Source: Modestobacter roseus (GTDB lineage Bacteria > Actinomycetota > Actinomycetes > Mycobacteriales > Geodermatophilaceae). Taken from it: 64,000 nucleotides of DNA. Location of the stretch: NCBI RefSeq assembly GCF_007994135.1, contig NZ_VLKF01000001.1, positions 3,782,001-3,846,000 of the forward strand, given 5' to 3'. Under the pieces are notes generated by a model. The model was given only the letters and a program-made list of their open reading frames with translations, had not been told where the DNA came from and made no database searches. Made by a program: the position numbers and the translations under genes. Each line of letters begins with the position of its first letter. Position 1 is the stretch's first letter. Below are positions 25,107 through 33,216 of this stretch, one piece after another.

Positions 25107-25847
25107 TCAACCAGCCGGGTGGCTGGACCGCAGCCGCGCGAAGACGACGATGTTGTCCTCGTAGCTGCGGGTCTGCGCATCGAAGGCTCCTCCACAGGTG
25201 ATCAGCCGGAGCCCGGCGTGGTCGAGGTCGCCGTAGACGGCGTCCGTGGGGAAGTCGTCCTTGTCGTACTGGCCGACGTCGGTGACGGCGAAGACGGCGA
25301 CGGTGCCGTCGGCCCGGGTCACGTCCACCTCGTCGCCGGGGCGCATGCTGCCCAGGTCGTAGAAGACGCCCTTCCCGTACTCGGCGGCGTCGATGTGCCC
25401 CAGGATCACGGCCGGCCCCAGCTCGCCGGGTGTGGGCGAGTAGCGGTACCAGCCCGGCGTCCGGACCTGCGACAGCGGCGGCACCTCGACCGTGCCGTCG
25501 GGGTTGAGGCCGAGCTCGACCAGGTCGTGGTGCACGCCCAGGCGGGGCACGTCCAGCACCGTGGGGGTCGAGGCCGGCAGGACCGGCCCGGTCGACGCGC
25601 TGGTGGTCTGCGGACTGGTGCTGTCCGGGGCCCTACCGGACCCGGGTGCGCCGGACGTCGGGGCGGCGGTCGGTGCGGAGGAGGTCAGCGACGCCGGTGG
25701 CTCGGCTGCCTGCTCCTGGGATGCGGCGCCGCACCCGAACAGCACCGCCGCCAGGACGGCGAGCAGCGCGGCGAGGAGGCCGGCGACCCGGCCGGGCCGG
25801 CGGGGTGCGTCCCCGCCGGCCCGGGCCGGCCGGAGCTGAGCGGGCAT
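25107..25847 (-). CDS. Class E/F-like sortase
   Basis: 246 residues. An N-terminal hydrophobic helix (about 21-40, ending in FGCG) anchors it, then a Ser/Thr/Pro linker, then the sortase barrel. The triad is His151 (GHIDAAEYGKG), Cys218 (LITCGG) and Arg227 (TRSYEDN). Sortases join secreted proteins to the cell wall or cleave a sorting signal. The gene starts 1 nt after the stop of the upstream secreted protein gene, its most likely substrate. The ATG at 25847 was chosen over an upstream open frame that runs into that gene. Confidence 0.85.
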   Translation of the reverse strand: MPAQLRPARAGGDAPRRPGRVAGLLAALLAVLAAVLFGCGAASQEQAAEPPASLTSSAPTAAPTSGAPGSGRAPDSTSPQTTSASTGPVLPASTPTVLDVPRLGVHHDLVELGLNPDGTVEVPPLSQVRTPGWYRYSPTPGELGPAVILGHIDAAEYGKGVFYDLGSMRPGDEVDVTRADGTVAVFAVTDVGQYDKDDFPTDAVYGDLDHAGLRLITCGGAFDAQTRSYEDNIVVFARLRSSHPAG

Positions 25848-25848
25848 C

Positions 25849-26442
25849 TCAGTGGGCGTCCGGCAGGGTGGTGGCGGCGGTCCGGCGGCGCCGGAGGGCC
25901 ACGGCCCCGAACGCGCCGGCCGCAGCCAGCGACGCCGCGCCGGCACCCAGCAGACCGGCGTCCTCGATCCCGCCGGTGGCGCCACCCCCGGTGTCCGCGG
26001 CGCCCGTCGGCACCTGGCTGACCTGACCGCCAGTGCCGGCCTGGCCGCTGGAGCCCGAGCTGCTGTCGATGGTGAGCGCCAGGGTGTAGTCGCCGGCGTC
26101 GGTGGTCTGCACGTCGATCCGGTAGGTGCCGGTGGCCGGCAGCTTCGTCGTCACGTCCTCCTGCTGCTCGGTCATGCCGGTGTGCAGCGGGGTGCCGTCC
26201 GGCCCGACGAGCGTCCACCGCTCCGTGTCGGAGCTGCGGGTGAAGTGGACGGTGGCGGTCTGCCCGGCGTCGGCGTCGAGGGTGTAGCTGTCCTCGCCGC
26301 CCGCGGCCAGGGAGCCGGAGACCGACTGCGACGTCCCGCCGGCCGGGAACTGGATCTCGGTCGCGTCGGCGGCGGCAGCCATGCCGACCCCGGTGCCGAC
26401 CGTCAGGAAGATCGTGGCGGCGGTGATGAACGTGCCTCGCAT
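25849..26442 (-). CDS. Secreted protein with C-terminal anchor, probable sortase substrate
   Basis: 197 residues. Signal peptide (MRGTFITAATIFLTVGTGVGMAAAA region), a beta-sandwich domain of about 100 residues resembling bacterial pre-peptidase C-terminal-like domains (GEDSYTLDADAGQTATVHF; TGTYRIDVQTTDAGDYTLAL), then a Ser/Gly linker, QVPTGAADTGGG, a hydrophobic helix and the basic tail RRRRTAA. That tripartite end is a sorting signal in layout, but it has no LPxTG; VPTGA or DTGGG may stand in. The ATG at 26442 has the ribosome site GAGGAG. It is co-transcribed with the sortase gene. Confidence 0.78.
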   Translation of the reverse strand: MRGTFITAATIFLTVGTGVGMAAAADATEIQFPAGGTSQSVSGSLAAGGEDSYTLDADAGQTATVHFTRSSDTERWTLVGPDGTPLHTGMTEQQEDVTTKLPATGTYRIDVQTTDAGDYTLALTIDSSSGSSGQAGTGGQVSQVPTGAADTGGGATGGIEDAGLLGAGAASLAAAGAFGAVALRRRRTAATTLPDAH

Positions 26443-26457
26443 GCTGTCTCCTCGGAT

Positions 26458-26488
26458 GTCGTTGGTGCCTGCAACTCGCACCAACGAC
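26458..26488. promoter_or_regulatory. Inverted repeat upstream of the sortase-substrate gene
   Basis: Perfect 11-bp arms GTCGTTGGTGC (26458-26468) and its complement (26478-26488) with a 9-nt centre, 16 nt before the ATG at 26442. It could be a 5' leader hairpin or an operator; the sequence does not decide. Confidence 0.45.
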
Positions 26489-26664
26489 GCTAGGGAGCCG
26501 GTGTGGCCCGGCCGTGGCGCCGACGTCGCAGTCCCGGCATGCCGTGTCACGGATCCGACACACCCTCACGGCGATCGCCCGGCCGCTGCCCGGAGCCGTC
26601 AGGCGCCGTCCGAGCGGGTGTGGACGGCGGGCCGGTGAGGGCCCGCCTCCGCTACCGTCCGCTC

Positions 26665-27120
26665 ATGTCACCGGCATCGAGGGCGACAGCTGCCTCCGTC
26701 GCTGCGGCCCTGCTCGCCCTCGCTGGGTGCAGCAGTTCTGCCGCACCCGAGCTGGCCGCGTTCGACCGTCCCGCGACGACGGAGGACGCCGTCCCCGACG
26801 GCGTCCAGCTGCCTGCGGAGCTGGGCGAGCTCCGCTACATCGGTGAGGTGGAGGGCTCCGCCGTCTACGCCGCGCGGGGCCCGGCCGACCACCCCTGGTG
26901 TGTCGTCGCGCTGACGGGGTCCGTCGAGGACGGCGACTGGGTGCTGGGTGCGTCGTGCGCGGACGACGCGGAGTTCGACCGGCGCGGGGTCTGGGTCGCG
27001 GTGGGCGGCGCGGAGGTCGAGCGGGGCACCGCCGTACTCCTCCCGGACGACTTCTCCGGGGAGCTGGAGGACGGCTGGCAGGTCGCCGGGCCGAACCTCG
27101 CCGAGCCGGTCGGGTCGTAG
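26665..27120 (+). CDS. Hypothetical lipoprotein
   Basis: 151 residues. Signal peptide with lipobox LALAGC at about residue 21, then a small domain with two Cys (HPWCVVALTG; GASCADD) that may pair. No domain was recognised. The ATG at 26665 follows TACCGT (26653-26658) by 6 nt with no ribosome site, so it is probably leaderless; this rules out the longer frame from 26503. Small lipoproteins of this pattern are widespread in Geodermatophilaceae-like genomes. Confidence 0.75.
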   Translation: MSPASRATAASVAAALLALAGCSSSAAPELAAFDRPATTEDAVPDGVQLPAELGELRYIGEVEGSAVYAARGPADHPWCVVALTGSVEDGDWVLGASCADDAEFDRRGVWVAVGGAEVERGTAVLLPDDFSGELEDGWQVAGPNLAEPVGS

Positions 27121-27128
27121 GCCTCGGC

Positions 27129-27779
27129 TCAGCCGCGGCGGCCGAGGAGGTAGCCGACCCAGACGCCGAGCAACGTGAGCAGGCCGCCGCCGGCGGCGCC
27201 GACCAGCAGGGGCTTGGCCTCCGCCGGCACCCAGCCGGTCGTCGGCCGCATGCGCCCGGTGATGGTCGCGTACTGCTCGGGCCCGGTGGACGTTCCCGCG
27301 GAACCGTCTGCGGCCAGTGGCGCCACCTCGGCGACCACGTTGGGCTCGGTCAGCTCCTGGTCGATGGCGGCGAAGAACTGCCCGGCCATCCGCTTGGCGA
27401 CCCCGGTGATCATCCGCTGCCCCACACCCGCCACGGCCCCGCCGACCACGGCGTCCGCCGAGTACGTCAGCTCGGTGCCATCGCCGGAGGGCACCAGCTT
27501 GATCTGCACCGTCGCCCGCACCGACCCCGGCCCGCCCGAACCGCTGGCGTGCATCACGTACGACGACGGGAACGTGAGGTCGCTCAGCCGCACCTCACCG
27601 GCGTACTTCCCGCGGATCGCGCCCACGCCGGCCGAGACGACCATCGTGTAGCTGTCCTCGCCCACCTGCTGCAGCGACTCGCACCCGGGGATCGTCCGCG
27701 CCAGCACCGCCGGGTCGGTGATCACCGACCACACCTGCTCCGGCGCCGCCGAGAGCACCGCACTGCCGTCCAGGTTCAC
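27129..27779 (-). CDS. CoxG-like SRPBCC protein (molybdenum hydroxylase accessory)
   Basis: 216 residues. SRPBCC fold: MNLDGSAVLSAAPEQVWSVI, then GCESLQQVGEDSYTMVVSAGVGAIRGKYAGEV, as in carbon monoxide dehydrogenase subunit G. A C-terminal helix (LLVGAAGGGLLTLLGVWVGYLL) should anchor it in the membrane. In Oligotropha CoxG recruits CO dehydrogenase to the membrane; here it would recruit the related hydroxylase encoded upstream. It lies 10 nt after the large-subunit gene, last in the operon. Confidence 0.85.
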   Translation of the reverse strand: MNLDGSAVLSAAPEQVWSVITDPAVLARTIPGCESLQQVGEDSYTMVVSAGVGAIRGKYAGEVRLSDLTFPSSYVMHASGSGGPGSVRATVQIKLVPSGDGTELTYSADAVVGGAVAGVGQRMITGVAKRMAGQFFAAIDQELTEPNVVAEVAPLAADGSAGTSTGPEQYATITGRMRPTTGWVPAEAKPLLVGAAGGGLLTLLGVWVGYLLGRRG

Positions 27780-27789
27780 GCCAGGTCCC

Positions 27790-30207
27790 TCATGCCATCG
27801 CTCCAGTCGCGTCGGGAGAAGAGTTGATCACGCGCTCGGTGTCCGAGCGCACCAGGTCGTACAGCTCCGTCGGCGAGATCGGCATCGCCGCGATCCGCCG
27901 TCCCACCGCGTCCTCGATCGCCGAGGCGATGGCCGCCGACCCCGGGATGACGCCGGCCTCGCCGGCGCCCTTGATGCCCAGCGCGTTCAGCGGCGACGGG
28001 GTCTCCTGGTGGTCGATCACCACCGGCGGCACCTCGCTCGCGTAGGGCATGAGGAAGTCCATGAACGAGGCGTTGGTCAGCTGCCCGTCGCGGTCGTAGG
28101 CCATCCGCTCGTACAGCGCCCCGCCCACGCCCTGCGCCACCCCGCCGTGCACCTGGCCCTCGACGATCATCGGGTTCACCACGTTGCCGCAGTCGTGCAC
28201 CACCGAGTACTGCACGATCTCGATCTCCCACGTCGCCGGGTCGATCTCCACCTCCGCTGCGTGCGCGCCGGAGGCGAACGTCGAGCGCAGCGGCGAGTAG
28301 TAGTCGGTGTGCTCCAGCCCCGGTGCGTCGCCCTCGGCCACCGGCGGCTTCGAGTCGTCGCCCGGCCCGGCGAACTGGGTGGCCTGCCGCGCCGCCTCGT
28401 CGAAGGCGTACCGCAGCGGGTTGGACAGCACCGCCACCGTGCGCAGCGGGATCGTCGCCCCCGGCGTCCCCTTGACCCCGATCAGGCCCTCGTCGATCTC
28501 CAGGTCGGCCGGGTCGACCTCCAGCACGTCGGCGGCGATCCGCAGCGCCTTCTCCCGCACCCCGCGCGCCGCCTGGGCGACCGCGTTGCCGCTGACCACC
28601 GCGGCCCGCGAGGCGAAGGTGCCCACCGCATAGCCGAACCGCCGGGTGTCGCCGGTGGTCACCTCGACGTCCTCGATCGGCACGCCGAGCTCGGCCGCCG
28701 CCAGCTGGGCGAACACCGTCTCGTGCCCCTGCCCCTGCGACGTCAGCCCGGTGGAGACCAGCACCTTCCCGCTGCCCAGCACCTGCACGTGCGCGCCCTC
28801 GTACGGCCCCGGCCCGGTGCCCTCCACGTAGGGGGCCAGCCCGATCCCGCGCAGCTTCCCGCGCTCCTCGGCCTCCGCCCGGCGCTCGCCGAAGCCGTCC
28901 CAGTCGGCCAGCGCCCGCAGCTTGTCCATCATCCCCGGGTAGTCGCCGGAGTCGTAGACCAGCGGCCGGCCGTCCTGGAAGGTCAGGCCCCAGTCGTAGG
29001 GGAACTGGTCGGGCTGGATGAGGTTGCGCATCCGCACCTCCAGCCGGTCCAGCCCGCGCTCCTGCGCGATCCGGTCCATCGCCCGCTCCATCGCGAAGCA
29101 GCCCTGCGGGCGCCCGGCCCCGCGGTACGGCGTGACGATGACGGTGTTGGTGTAGACGCTGTTCACCACCGCCCGGTAGACCGGGATGTCGTAGGGCCCG
29201 AGCAGCTGGGTCGCGGTGTTGATCGGCACGATGATCCCGTAGGGCGTGTACGCGCCGTGGTCGTGCCAGACCAGGACGTCGAGGGCGGTGATCCGGCCGT
29301 CGTCGTCGTAGCCGATGGTGATCTCCTGGCGCTGCTGCCGCTCGTGCGCGCTGGAGATGAAGTGCTCGCGCCGGTCCTCGGTCCACTTCACCGGGTGCCC
29401 GAGCAGCCGGGCGGCCATCGGCACCAGCAGCTCCTCCGGCCACGGGTGCACGATCTTCACGCCGAACCCGCCGCCCACGTCCGGGGCGATGACCTCGACC
29501 TTCTCCATCGACAGCTGCAGCTTCGCCGCGATCGCCGCCCGCACCGACGTCGACGCCTGGGTGCTCGAGTACACGCGCAGCGAGGAGTCGGCGTCGTCCC
29601 AGCGCGCGTGCACGCCCTTGCCCTCCATCGGCATGGAGGCGCTGCGCTCGAAGTACTGGGTGAAGGAGAGCGTGTGCGTGCTCGCGGCCAGCGCCGCCTC
29701 GACGTCGCCGGTCTCCTGGTGGTGCCGCGCGGCGATGTTGTCCGGGACGTCGGGGTGGACGACGGCGTCGGCCCGCTCGGCGGCGTCGACCCCGACCACC
29801 ACCGGGAGCTCCTCCCAGGTGATCGAGATCCGGTCCGCGGCGTCCTCGGCGACGTACCGGTCGGTGGCCACCACCATCACCACCGGCTCGCCCACGTGCC
29901 GCGCGACGTCGCGCACCAGCGGGTAACCGGTGCGCGGGGCGGTGAGCTGCGGGTGGGGGATGAGCACCGGCAGCGGCTCGGCCATCGGGCCGGTGAGGTC
30001 CTCGTAGGTGTAGATCGCCAGCAGCCCGTCGACGTCCAGGGCGTCGGCGACGTCGATGTCCACCACGCGCGCGTGCGCGTAGGGGCTGCGGACGAAGGCT
30101 GCGGCGTAGGCGCCGGAGTCGATGTCGTCGAGGTAGCGGCCCTTGCCGACGATCAGCCGGGCGTCCTCGCGCCGGCGCACCGGCTCGCCGAAGAACTTCG
30201 TGGTCAC
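27790..30207 (-). CDS. Molybdenum hydroxylase large subunit, form II CoxL / xanthine dehydrogenase family
   Basis: 805 residues. Aldehyde oxidase/xanthine dehydrogenase family molybdopterin-binding subunit: GKGRYLDDI at the start, GGGFGVKI, PYRGAGRPQG at about residue 358, and GEAGVIPG near the C-terminus with the conserved Glu. The active-site loop reads YRGAGR, the form II type. It lacks the AYxCSFR of true (form I) CO dehydrogenases, so it should not be called a CO oxidiser. Family members hydroxylate N-heterocycles or aldehydes. The GTG overlaps the small-subunit stop by 4 nt. Operon order is FAD, Fe-S, Mo, CoxG. Confidence 0.9.
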   Translation of the reverse strand: MTTKFFGEPVRRREDARLIVGKGRYLDDIDSGAYAAAFVRSPYAHARVVDIDVADALDVDGLLAIYTYEDLTGPMAEPLPVLIPHPQLTAPRTGYPLVRDVARHVGEPVVMVVATDRYVAEDAADRISITWEELPVVVGVDAAERADAVVHPDVPDNIAARHHQETGDVEAALAASTHTLSFTQYFERSASMPMEGKGVHARWDDADSSLRVYSSTQASTSVRAAIAAKLQLSMEKVEVIAPDVGGGFGVKIVHPWPEELLVPMAARLLGHPVKWTEDRREHFISSAHERQQRQEITIGYDDDGRITALDVLVWHDHGAYTPYGIIVPINTATQLLGPYDIPVYRAVVNSVYTNTVIVTPYRGAGRPQGCFAMERAMDRIAQERGLDRLEVRMRNLIQPDQFPYDWGLTFQDGRPLVYDSGDYPGMMDKLRALADWDGFGERRAEAEERGKLRGIGLAPYVEGTGPGPYEGAHVQVLGSGKVLVSTGLTSQGQGHETVFAQLAAAELGVPIEDVEVTTGDTRRFGYAVGTFASRAAVVSGNAVAQAARGVREKALRIAADVLEVDPADLEIDEGLIGVKGTPGATIPLRTVAVLSNPLRYAFDEAARQATQFAGPGDDSKPPVAEGDAPGLEHTDYYSPLRSTFASGAHAAEVEIDPATWEIEIVQYSVVHDCGNVVNPMIVEGQVHGGVAQGVGGALYERMAYDRDGQLTNASFMDFLMPYASEVPPVVIDHQETPSPLNALGIKGAGEAGVIPGSAAIASAIEDAVGRRIAAMPISPTELYDLVRSDTERVINSSPDATGAMA

Positions 30208-30716
30208 CGGGCCGCCTCGCGCATCGTCTCGGCCGCGCGGTGGCAGGCCTTCTTGATGTTGGCGTAGCCGGTGCAGCGGCACAGGTTGCCGCCGACCAGC
30301 TCGTCGACCTCGTCGTCGGAGATCGGCACCGACGCGTCCCGGGCGTCCAGACCCGCGGCGATCGTGGTCAGGAAGCCCGGGGTGCAGAAGCCGCACTGCA
30401 GGGCGTGGCACTCGCGGAACGCCTCCTGGACCGGGTGCAGCACCTCCCCGCCCTGGTGGTCGGGCCGGCTGAGGCCCTCGACGGTGGTCACCTCGTGCCC
30501 GTCGACCTGCACGGCGAGCACCAGGCAGGAGCGGGTCGCCTCGCCGTCGACCAGCACCGTGCAGGCCCCGCACACCCCGTGCTCGCAGCCGACGTGCGTG
30601 CCGGTCAGCCCGAACTCGTGCCGCAGGACGTCGGACAGCAGCCACCGCACCGGTACGGATGCTTCACGTGCAACACCGTTCACGGTGACGGTGATCTGCC
30701 GGGTCTGCTCGGTCAT
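30204..30716 (-). CDS. Molybdenum hydroxylase small (2Fe-2S) subunit
   Basis: 170 residues. Plant-type ferredoxin cluster ligands Cys44, Cys49, Cys52 and Cys64 ([16 protein letters not shown] then SC), and the second cluster ligands Cys108, Cys111, Cys146 and Cys148 ([16 protein letters not shown]). This is the usual two-cluster CoxS layout that passes electrons from the molybdenum centre to FAD. It overlaps both neighbours by 4 nt. Confidence 0.92.
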   Translation of the reverse strand: MTEQTRQITVTVNGVAREASVPVRWLLSDVLRHEFGLTGTHVGCEHGVCGACTVLVDGEATRSCLVLAVQVDGHEVTTVEGLSRPDHQGGEVLHPVQEAFRECHALQCGFCTPGFLTTIAAGLDARDASVPISDDEVDELVGGNLCRCTGYANIKKACHRAAETMREAAR

Positions 30717-31588
30717 CGCTGCTCCGTCCGGGAGGCTGCCTCGGCCGCGGCGTCGGCCAGGGTGCGGGCGGTCAGCGTGGCCACCAGCAGCCTGCGGTAG
30801 TCGGCGCTGGCGTGCAGGTCGCCGTCCGGCTCGACCAGGCCGCGGGCCAGCTCGCCGGCCGCCGTCCAGTCGGCGGTGTCGACCGGCTGACCGCCGACCG
30901 CGTCGGTCAGGTCGTGCACCTCGGGCACCAGCCCCACCGACAGGTAGGCGGCGCGCGCCGCGGCGACCCGGCGGTCGGCGTCCAGGGTGACGACGACGGC
31001 CGCGCCGCACACCGCGTAGTCGCCCTTGCGCCGGGCGATCTCGGCGAACGCCGTTCCCGAACGCTCCGGCAGGGCGGGGAAGAACGCCTCGGTGACGACG
31101 GCGGGCCCGTGCACCGAGGTCTCCAGCGGCCCGACGAAGAAGTCGCGCCAGCCGATGGTCTCCGGCCCGCCCGGGGTGGCGACCGTGACGGACCCGTCCG
31201 TCAGCGCCAGCACCGCGGTCATCTCCCCCGAGGGGTCGGCGTGCGCGATCGAGCCGACCGTCGTCCCCCGGTTCCGGATCGCCGGGTGGGCCACGTTCGC
31301 CGTCGCCCGGGCCAGCAGCGGCTGGACGGCGGCGGCCTCGGCCGAGGCCAGCAGCGACGCGTGCCGCACCAGGGCCCCCACCCGGACGCCGTCGGCGCCG
31401 GCCTCGATCCGGTCCAGCCCGGGCACCCGGTTGATGTCGACCAGCGTGGTGGGCGCGGCCAGGCGCATGGACAGCAGCGGCAGCAGGGACTGGCCGCCGG
31501 CGAGCACCTTGGCGCCCTCGGTGTCGAGCAGGCGCAGCGCCTCCTCGACCGACGACGGGTCGGCGTAGCCGAACGGGGCGGGCTTCAC
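30713..31588 (-). CDS. Molybdenum hydroxylase medium (FAD) subunit
   Basis: 291 residues, CoxM-like. The FAD-binding motifs are [14 protein letters not shown] (36-49) and [14 protein letters not shown] (with GT before it), followed by the CoxM C-terminal domain. It accepts electrons from the Fe-S subunit. First gene of the operon; the GTG start at 31588 has GGAGG about 12 nt upstream. The 158-nt gap to the divergent fdrA-like gene holds two copies of the shared element described at 31657-31738. Confidence 0.9.
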   Translation of the reverse strand: MKPAPFGYADPSSVEEALRLLDTEGAKVLAGGQSLLPLLSMRLAAPTTLVDINRVPGLDRIEAGADGVRVGALVRHASLLASAEAAAVQPLLARATANVAHPAIRNRGTTVGSIAHADPSGEMTAVLALTDGSVTVATPGGPETIGWRDFFVGPLETSVHGPAVVTEAFFPALPERSGTAFAEIARRKGDYAVCGAAVVVTLDADRRVAAARAAYLSVGLVPEVHDLTDAVGGQPVDTADWTAAGELARGLVEPDGDLHASADYRRLLVATLTARTLADAAAEAASRTEQR

Positions 31589-31656
31589 CGGCTGCGGTCA
31601 CCTCCGGGTGCAGATGTGGAAGGCGTCACTCTGTCACCGCCGTCCCGCGAGGCGGA

Positions 31657-31673
31657 AGTACCTCAGTGCTAAA
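31657..31673 (+). promoter_or_regulatory. Third copy of the AGTACYTCA element, on the hydroxylase side
   Basis: AGTACCTCAGTGCTAAA (31657-31673) matches the element at 31704-31720 at most positions (AGTAC, TCA, GCT, A). Its complement reads GGTACTTCCGCC toward the FAD-subunit gene, so it may serve the divergent hydroxylase operon. It is weaker than the other two copies. Confidence 0.5.
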
Positions 31674-31703
31674 TCTTCGTTGCGCCCGCCGGGTGGCCGG
31701 AGA

Positions 31704-31738
31704 AGTACTTCACCGCTGAGACATCCCTCCGGTAGCGT
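31704..31738 (+). promoter_or_regulatory. Shared regulatory element and leaderless promoter of the fdrA-like operon
   Basis: AGTACTTCACCGCTGAG (31704-31720), then 12 nt, then TAGCGT (31733-31738), then 8 nt to the GTG at 31747. TTCACC could be the -35 (18-nt spacer), with the symmetrical AAGTACTT overlapping it. The carbamate kinase promoter (40518-40484) has the same element, the same 12-nt gap and a TAGGGT -10, which is strong evidence for a common regulator. Confidence 0.75.
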
Positions 31739-31746
31739 CCCGCAGG

Positions 31747-33216
31747 GTGACCCCCACCCACGTCTCCCTGCGCAGTGGCGTCTATGCCGACTCGGTGCGG
31801 TTGATGCAGGTCAGCCGAGAGATCGGTGCCCGCGACGGGGTCAGCGCCGTCCTGGTCGCGATGGCCACGCCGCTCAACCTCGAGCTGGCCGCCGGCATGG
31901 GCCTGGCGCCCGACGGCGGCGCCCAGCCCGACCAGCTGCTCATCGCGCTCCGCGCCACCGACGACGCCGAGCTGACCGCCGCGGTCGCCGCCGTCGAGGC
32001 CGCGCTCACCGCCCGCGAGGACCGCGGCTCGGCCCAGGCGATCCCCGCCCGCACCGTGGGTGCGGCCCTCGCCGACGCGGCCGACCCGGCGCTGGCCATC
32101 GTCAGCGTCCCCGGGCAGTACGCGGTCGCCGAGGCCGCCGACGCGATCGCCGCCGGCCGCAGCGTGCTGGTGTTCAGCGACGGCGTGCCGGTCGAGCACG
32201 AGGTCGCCCTCAAGCGGGCCGCGCACGAGGCCGGCGTGCTGGTCATGGGCCCCGACTGCGGCACCGCGATCGTCTCCGGCGTCGCGCTGGGCTTCGCCAA
32301 CGTCGTCCGCCGCGGCCCGGTCGGCCTGGTCGCCGCCAGCGGCACCGGCGCCCAGCAGGTCAGCTGCCTGCTCGACGCCGCCGGCGTCGGCGTCTCGCAC
32401 GTGCTCGGCGTCGGCGGCCGCGACCTGTCGACGGCGGTCGGCGGGCTGGCCACCCTCGACGCGCTCGCCGCCCTGGACGAGGACCCGGCCACCGAGCGGG
32501 TGCTGCTGGTCTCCAAGCCGCCGGCGCCCGAGGTCGCCGAGCGGGTGCAGCAGGCTGCCGCGCAGCTCTCGACGCCGGTCCGCTCGGCCGCGCTGTCGCC
32601 GGAGTCGCCCGACCTCACGGCCGCCGTCGAGGCGCTGCTCGGTGATCTCGGCGTCGCCGTCCCCGAGTGGCCCGCCCGGCCCGGCGCCGCCGACGCCGTC
32701 CCGCCCGGTGCGGTCCTCAAGGGCTTCTACTCCGGCGGCACCCTCGCCGACGAGGCGATGCTGATCGCCGCCCCCGCGCTGGGCGACGTCCGCTCCAACA
32801 CCCCGCTGCGGCCCGAGCTCGACCTCGACACGGGGCAGGGCACGGACCTGCGGGCGACCGGCCACGTCGTCGTCGACTTCGGCGACGACGCGCTGACCGT
32901 CGGCCGCGCGCACCCGATGATCGACCCGACGCTGCGGCTGGAGGCGATCGCGGCCCTGGCGCAGAGCGGTGAGCCGGCGGTCCTGCTGCTCGACGTCGTC
33001 CTCGGCCACGGCGCCGACCCCGACCCGGCCGCTGCCCTCGCTCCCGCGCTGCAGGCCGCGGGCCTGCCGGTCGTCGTCGCGCTGGTCGGCACCGAGGCCG
33101 ACCCGCAGGGCTGGTCGCGGCAGGCCGACGCCCTCGCCGAGGCCGGCGCCGCGGTCTACGCCAGCAACGCCCAGGCCACCCGGTACGCCCTCGACCTGAT
33201 CGGAGAGCACGCGTGA
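31747..33216 (+). CDS. FdrA-like protein, putative transcarbamoylase subunit (AllF-like)
   Basis: 489 residues of the FdrA / acyl-CoA synthetase-like family (YADSVRLMQVSREI at the start; GVLVMGPDCGTAI at about 165; AASGTGAQQ; NTPLRPELDL; VLLLDVVLGHGADPDPAAAL). In E. coli FdrA (AllF) with AllG and AllH forms oxamate carbamoyltransferase, which splits oxalurate with phosphate to oxamate and carbamoyl phosphate. Here the AllG-like gene follows with a 4-nt overlap; no AllH (DUF2877) gene is seen. The start is set by the leaderless promoter just upstream. The substrate is unknown. Confidence 0.82.
   Translation: MTPTHVSLRSGVYADSVRLMQVSREIGARDGVSAVLVAMATPLNLELAAGMGLAPDGGAQPDQLLIALRATDDAELTAAVAAVEAALTAREDRGSAQAIPARTVGAALADAADPALAIVSVPGQYAVAEAADAIAAGRSVLVFSDGVPVEHEVALKRAAHEAGVLVMGPDCGTAIVSGVALGFANVVRRGPVGLVAASGTGAQQVSCLLDAAGVGVSHVLGVGGRDLSTAVGGLATLDALAALDEDPATERVLLVSKPPAPEVAERVQQAAAQLSTPVRSAALSPESPDLTAAVEALLGDLGVAVPEWPARPGAADAVPPGAVLKGFYSGGTLADEAMLIAAPALGDVRSNTPLRPELDLDTGQGTDLRATGHVVVDFGDDALTVGRAHPMIDPTLRLEAIAALAQSGEPAVLLLDVVLGHGADPDPAAALAPALQAAGLPVVVALVGTEADPQGWSRQADALAEAGAAVYASNAQATRYALDLIGEHA

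Noticed and set aside
27790-31588. Annotating the operon as aerobic CO dehydrogenase
   Set aside because: The active-site loop is YRGAGR, not AYxCSFR.
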